52,504 nt of DNA from Bacteroidota bacterium (GTDB lineage Bacteria; Bacteroidota; Bacteroidia; Flavobacteriales; Flavobacteriaceae): the NCBI GenBank assembly GCA_023390775.1, contig JAEWCF010000020.1:1-52504 (forward strand), written 5' to 3'. The notes beneath the pieces were generated by a model. It had not been told where the DNA came from. It did no database searches and was given only the letters and a program-made list of their open reading frames with translations. The position numbers and the translations under genes are program-made. Shown here in pieces: positions 50,592 through 52,504 of the stretch. Positions within the stretch are counted from its first letter, which is position 1. The number at the start of each line of letters is the position of its first letter.

Positions 50592-51320
50592 TTACCCGCC
50601 GCCCGGATTAAGTTTTTTGTAGGATTCGGCCAATTCGCTCAGCAGGAATGCGGTCATGGTCTTGTTTTTTGCCTTAACAGCCGATTCCAATGGCCCGTCA
50701 CCGCTTATGTAATGAAGGAAGTCCTCGACGTAATCTTCGGGAATCTTGAGCCGTCCGGTGAAATAATCGGGTTCGAACAGGTCCTCCAGTTTCTTTTTCA
50801 GCATTTCCTTCCGCTCCACATCAACCTCTTTTTTGAGCATCGCGGTGCGGCCCGTGATCCAGTTGATGAGCGGGTCGAGCGAGGCTGCCGGTCCGATGCC
50901 CGCCATTCCCGAAGCCGTGCGCAACTTTCGTTGGGCGGGGGTGTAGGTCTTGATGCCGCGCGGAACGATTCCCAGATCCTCGGCATTGATGCTGTTGTAG
51001 CGTTCGATCTTGACCTCTTCAAGCTGGTTGATCATCGCCTCAAGCCGCACAAAGAAGACGGGTTGTGCAAACGCATCGGCAGGTACGGCGAGCCTTTTCC
51101 CGCGGAATTGTACCGACGAAAACATCAGGGTGTCTCCCGCCACCGCCGGAATGTCGAAGAAGCCGCCTTGCCGCGTGAGCACCGATTGTTCCGATGCAAG
51201 GTTGGAGACGAGGATGCCTTCCAGGTCGCTGATATCGGCAGTGACTTTACCGTGCAGATTGGTTCGCGCTTGCGGATAAGCCAGGACCGGAAGCATGACA
51301 AGGAGTAAAAGTAGCTTCAT
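50592..51320 (-). CDS. Secreted protein with CarboxypepD_reg-like N-terminal domain
   Basis: Started at the ATG at 51320, the 242-residue product has a signal peptide (LLLLLVMLPVLAYPQA) and a beta-sandwich segment related to the CarboxypepD_reg-like domain (LHGKVTADISDLEGILVSNL; SVLTRQGGFFDIPAVAGDTL; MFSSVQFRGKRLAV). The C-terminal half is helical and Lys/Glu-rich. The frame upstream to 51380 lacks any signal-peptide character. It precedes the DUF6702 and M1 genes on the same strand, a combination often seen in Bacteroidota. Function unknown. Confidence 0.85.
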   Translation of the reverse strand: MKLLLLLVMLPVLAYPQARTNLHGKVTADISDLEGILVSNLASEQSVLTRQGGFFDIPAVAGDTLMFSSVQFRGKRLAVPADAFAQPVFFVRLEAMINQLEEVKIERYNSINAEDLGIVPRGIKTYTPAQRKLRTASGMAGIGPAASLDPLINWITGRTAMLKKEVDVERKEMLKKKLEDLFEPDYFTGRLKIPEDYVEDFLHYISGDGPLESAVKAKNKTMTAFLLSELAESYKKLNPGGG

Positions 51321-51423
51321 ACGCAGGGAATTGGCGTAAAAGTATCGGGAGCCGATGCCAAAAAATTGCCAACGCGCCAATAAAATTTTGTTAACGAAAA
51401 AAAGCCCGGTGGCCGCGATGCGC

Positions 51424-51431
51424 TATTTTTG
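51424..51431 (+). promoter_or_regulatory. Promoter -7 box of pepE
   Basis: TATTTTTG is an exact TAnnTTTG match 11 bases before the pepE ATG at 51442. Confidence 0.55.
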
Positions 51432-51441
51432 AAATAAAAAC

Positions 51442-52140
51442 ATGCGTCTTCTCATTGCCAGCACATCCACCCTTCACGGCGGAACATACCTCGATTACAT
51501 TTCGGATACCGTATCAAAATTTTTTAAAGGAAAAACGGTGACCTTCATTCCCTTTGCACGCCCGGGCGGGATTACGCATGAAGCCTATACCGAAAAGGCT
51601 CGGTCGGCATTCGCGGCAATGGGCCTGGAATTGCGTGGCCTGCACGAATTTGATAATCCGAGGAAAGCCATTTTGGATTCCGAAGCATTTTTCACCGGCG
51701 GAGGCAACACGTTTTTGCTGACCGACATGCTCCATCGAAAGGACCTGATGAAACCCCTCGCCGAAGCGGTCCGTGCCGGTGCGCCCTACATGGGGAGCAG
51801 TGCGGGAAGCAATATCGCCGGGCAATCCATGCAAACGACCAACGACATGCCGATTGTCTATCCTCCGTCGTTCCAAACCTTGGGATTGTTGCCGTTCAAC
51901 CTTAACCCGCATTACATGGATCCCGACACCTCATCCACCCACATGGGCGAGACCCGCGAAACCCGGATAAAAGAATTCCACGCCTTCAATAAAACACCCG
52001 TGCTGGGACTACGCGAGGGAAGCTGGCTTGAGGTCGAGGATGAAAAGATTGTTTTGCGCGGCAGTTTGACCGCAAGATTGTTCCGGCAGGATAGGGAGCC
52101 GGTGGAACTTGAACCGGGTTCCAATGTAGCAATTAATTAA
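51442..52140 (+). CDS. pepE: Dipeptidase E (alpha-aspartyl dipeptidase)
   Basis: PepE is a cytoplasmic serine peptidase of family S51 that cleaves dipeptides with N-terminal aspartate. The 232-residue product has FFTGGGNTFLL and MGSSAGSNIAG with nucleophile S120. D135 and H157 (FNLNPHYMD) fall at the same numbers as the Salmonella catalytic triad, as I recall it. Length matches the family. It is transcribed alone, divergent from the CarboxypepD_reg-like gene. Confidence 0.95.
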   Translation: MRLLIASTSTLHGGTYLDYISDTVSKFFKGKTVTFIPFARPGGITHEAYTEKARSAFAAMGLELRGLHEFDNPRKAILDSEAFFTGGGNTFLLTDMLHRKDLMKPLAEAVRAGAPYMGSSAGSNIAGQSMQTTNDMPIVYPPSFQTLGLLPFNLNPHYMDPDTSSTHMGETRETRIKEFHAFNKTPVLGLREGSWLEVEDEKIVLRGSLTARLFRQDREPVELEPGSNVAIN

Positions 52141-52205
52141 TGTGCAAATATACCAATTAGTAAAAGAGCGGCTTTTTAGGTCAATTGGCATATTGGTACA
52201 TTTTC
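52141..52205. repeat. Short-word repeat patch after pepE
   Basis: 52141-52158 is the exact reverse complement of 25961-25978. 52184-52203 contains CAATTGGCATATTGGTACAT, sharing ATTGGTACATTT with 26083-26094. The patch starts at the base after the pepE stop codon. Confidence 0.75.
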
Positions 52206-52265
52206 ATATAGTTACATTAAACACCAGTGTATGTCAGGTATTTTTTACTCCAGCCTATGCGTAAA

Positions 52266-52294
52266 AAAAAGCCCTAACTTTCGTAAGGGCTTTT

Positions 52295-52295
<1 letters not shown>
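52266..52295 (-). terminator. Terminator of tRNA-Gly
   Basis: On the minus strand AAAAAGCCCT pairs with AGGGCTTTTT across a ten-base loop. It starts at the last base of the tRNA CCA end. Confidence 0.85.
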
Positions 52296-52370
<75 letters not shown>

Positions 52371-52380
52371 ATTGCGAGTG

Positions 52381-52413
52381 CAAATATAAATTAATTGTTT
52401 TGCCCGCACAAAA
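52381..52413 (-). promoter_or_regulatory. Promoter of tRNA-Gly (-33 and -7 boxes)
   Basis: On the minus strand TTTTG (52409-52413) is separated by 20 bases from TATATTTG (52381-52388), an exact -7 box, placed 11 bases before the tRNA 5' end. It is the clearest two-part Bacteroidota promoter in the window. Confidence 0.65.
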
Positions 52414-52471
52414 TTTTTTAAAAAATATAGTGAAGATTCGGTGCCGACGGTGGCGCCATAAAGCTAAAAAT

Positions 52472-52504
52472 ATGGAAATCAAGGAAATTACGGCGGAAGA
52501 CACC
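52472..52504 (+). CDS. Start of a gene, possibly a GNAT-family acetyltransferase (cut by window edge)
   Basis: The ATG at 52472 opens a frame that runs to the end of the window (MEIKEITAEDT, 11 codons). Many Bacteroidota GNAT acetyltransferases begin in this way, but eleven residues are too few to prove it. The 100 bases before it hold the tRNA-Gly promoter on the other strand. Confidence 0.45.
   Translation, partial: MEIKEITAEDT

Overview
The window is a contiguous piece of a chromosome from a member of the Flavobacteriaceae (phylum Bacteroidota), most likely Flavobacterium or a close relative, with a base composition that by eye is near or slightly above 50% G+C (not computed). The evidence is a combination of lineage-typical genes: gldB and gldC (gliding motility/type IX secretion), a protein with a C-terminal T9SS type A sorting domain, the exosortase XrtF with its partner, a 287-residue RpoD, a HYC_CC_PP-type cysteine-rich protein beside a TonB-dependent receptor, lipoproteins with an acidic 'SDD' export tag, and repeated TAnnTTTG promoter -7 boxes.

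Layout. 1-4.1 kb (minus strand): the start of a TonB-dependent receptor, its HYC_CC_PP neighbour, then a tightly coupled four-gene operon read xrtF, XrtF-associated protein, ATP-cone/PD-(D/E)XK nuclease, beta-CASP metallo-beta-lactamase. 4.1-11.2 kb (plus strand): GAF-type methionine sulfoxide reductase, rpsO, pnp, two tandem paralogous lipoproteins, rpoD and rpe. 11.2-18 kb: a T9SS cargo protein, an MtfA-like zinc peptidase, the ergothioneine pair egtD-egtB, a 760-base gene-free stretch with a 110-bp direct repeat and a palindrome, tRNA-Arg(CCG), yqeY and a secreted protein of unknown function. 18-34 kb (minus strand): a complete division and cell wall (dcw) cluster, mraZ-rsmH-ftsL-ftsI-murE-mraY-murD-ftsW-murG-murC-ftsQ-ftsA-ftsZ, most junctions overlapping or a few bases apart. 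34-40 kb: an alpha/beta hydrolase and engB, gldB-gldC, nadE, an orphan NarL/FixJ response regulator and dnaG. 40-44 kb: an ECF sigma, membrane anti-sigma-like protein and outer-membrane barrel operon, and a polyprenyl diphosphate synthase. 44-52.5 kb: a lipoprotein, rlmN, an O-methyltransferase, a PAP2 phosphatase with tatA, an M1 peptidase, a DUF6702 protein, a CarboxypepD_reg-like protein, pepE, tRNA-Gly(TCC), and the first codons of one further gene.

How the genes work together. The dcw block supplies UDP-MurNAc-pentapeptide and lipid II synthesis (murC, D, E, G, mraY), septal synthesis (ftsW, ftsI, ftsL, ftsQ) and the FtsZ/FtsA ring. Envelope biology recurs throughout: XrtF processing, T9SS/gliding genes, TonB-dependent uptake, Tat export, lipoproteins, and a sigma/anti-sigma envelope module. 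Information-processing genes (rpsO, pnp, rpoD, dnaG, rlmN, engB) lie between them.

Most noteworthy signals: the xrtF/nuclease operon; a DnaG whose zinc-ribbon positions carry no Cys or His; an apparent MraZ operator of TACCAC boxes at 10-bp spacing; a palindromic dispersed repeat that occupies the dnaG leader and recurs after egtB; and stuttering short-word repeats in several intergenic gaps, two of which share an exact 18-base inverted match. No transposase, prophage, CRISPR array or recognised defence island is visible.
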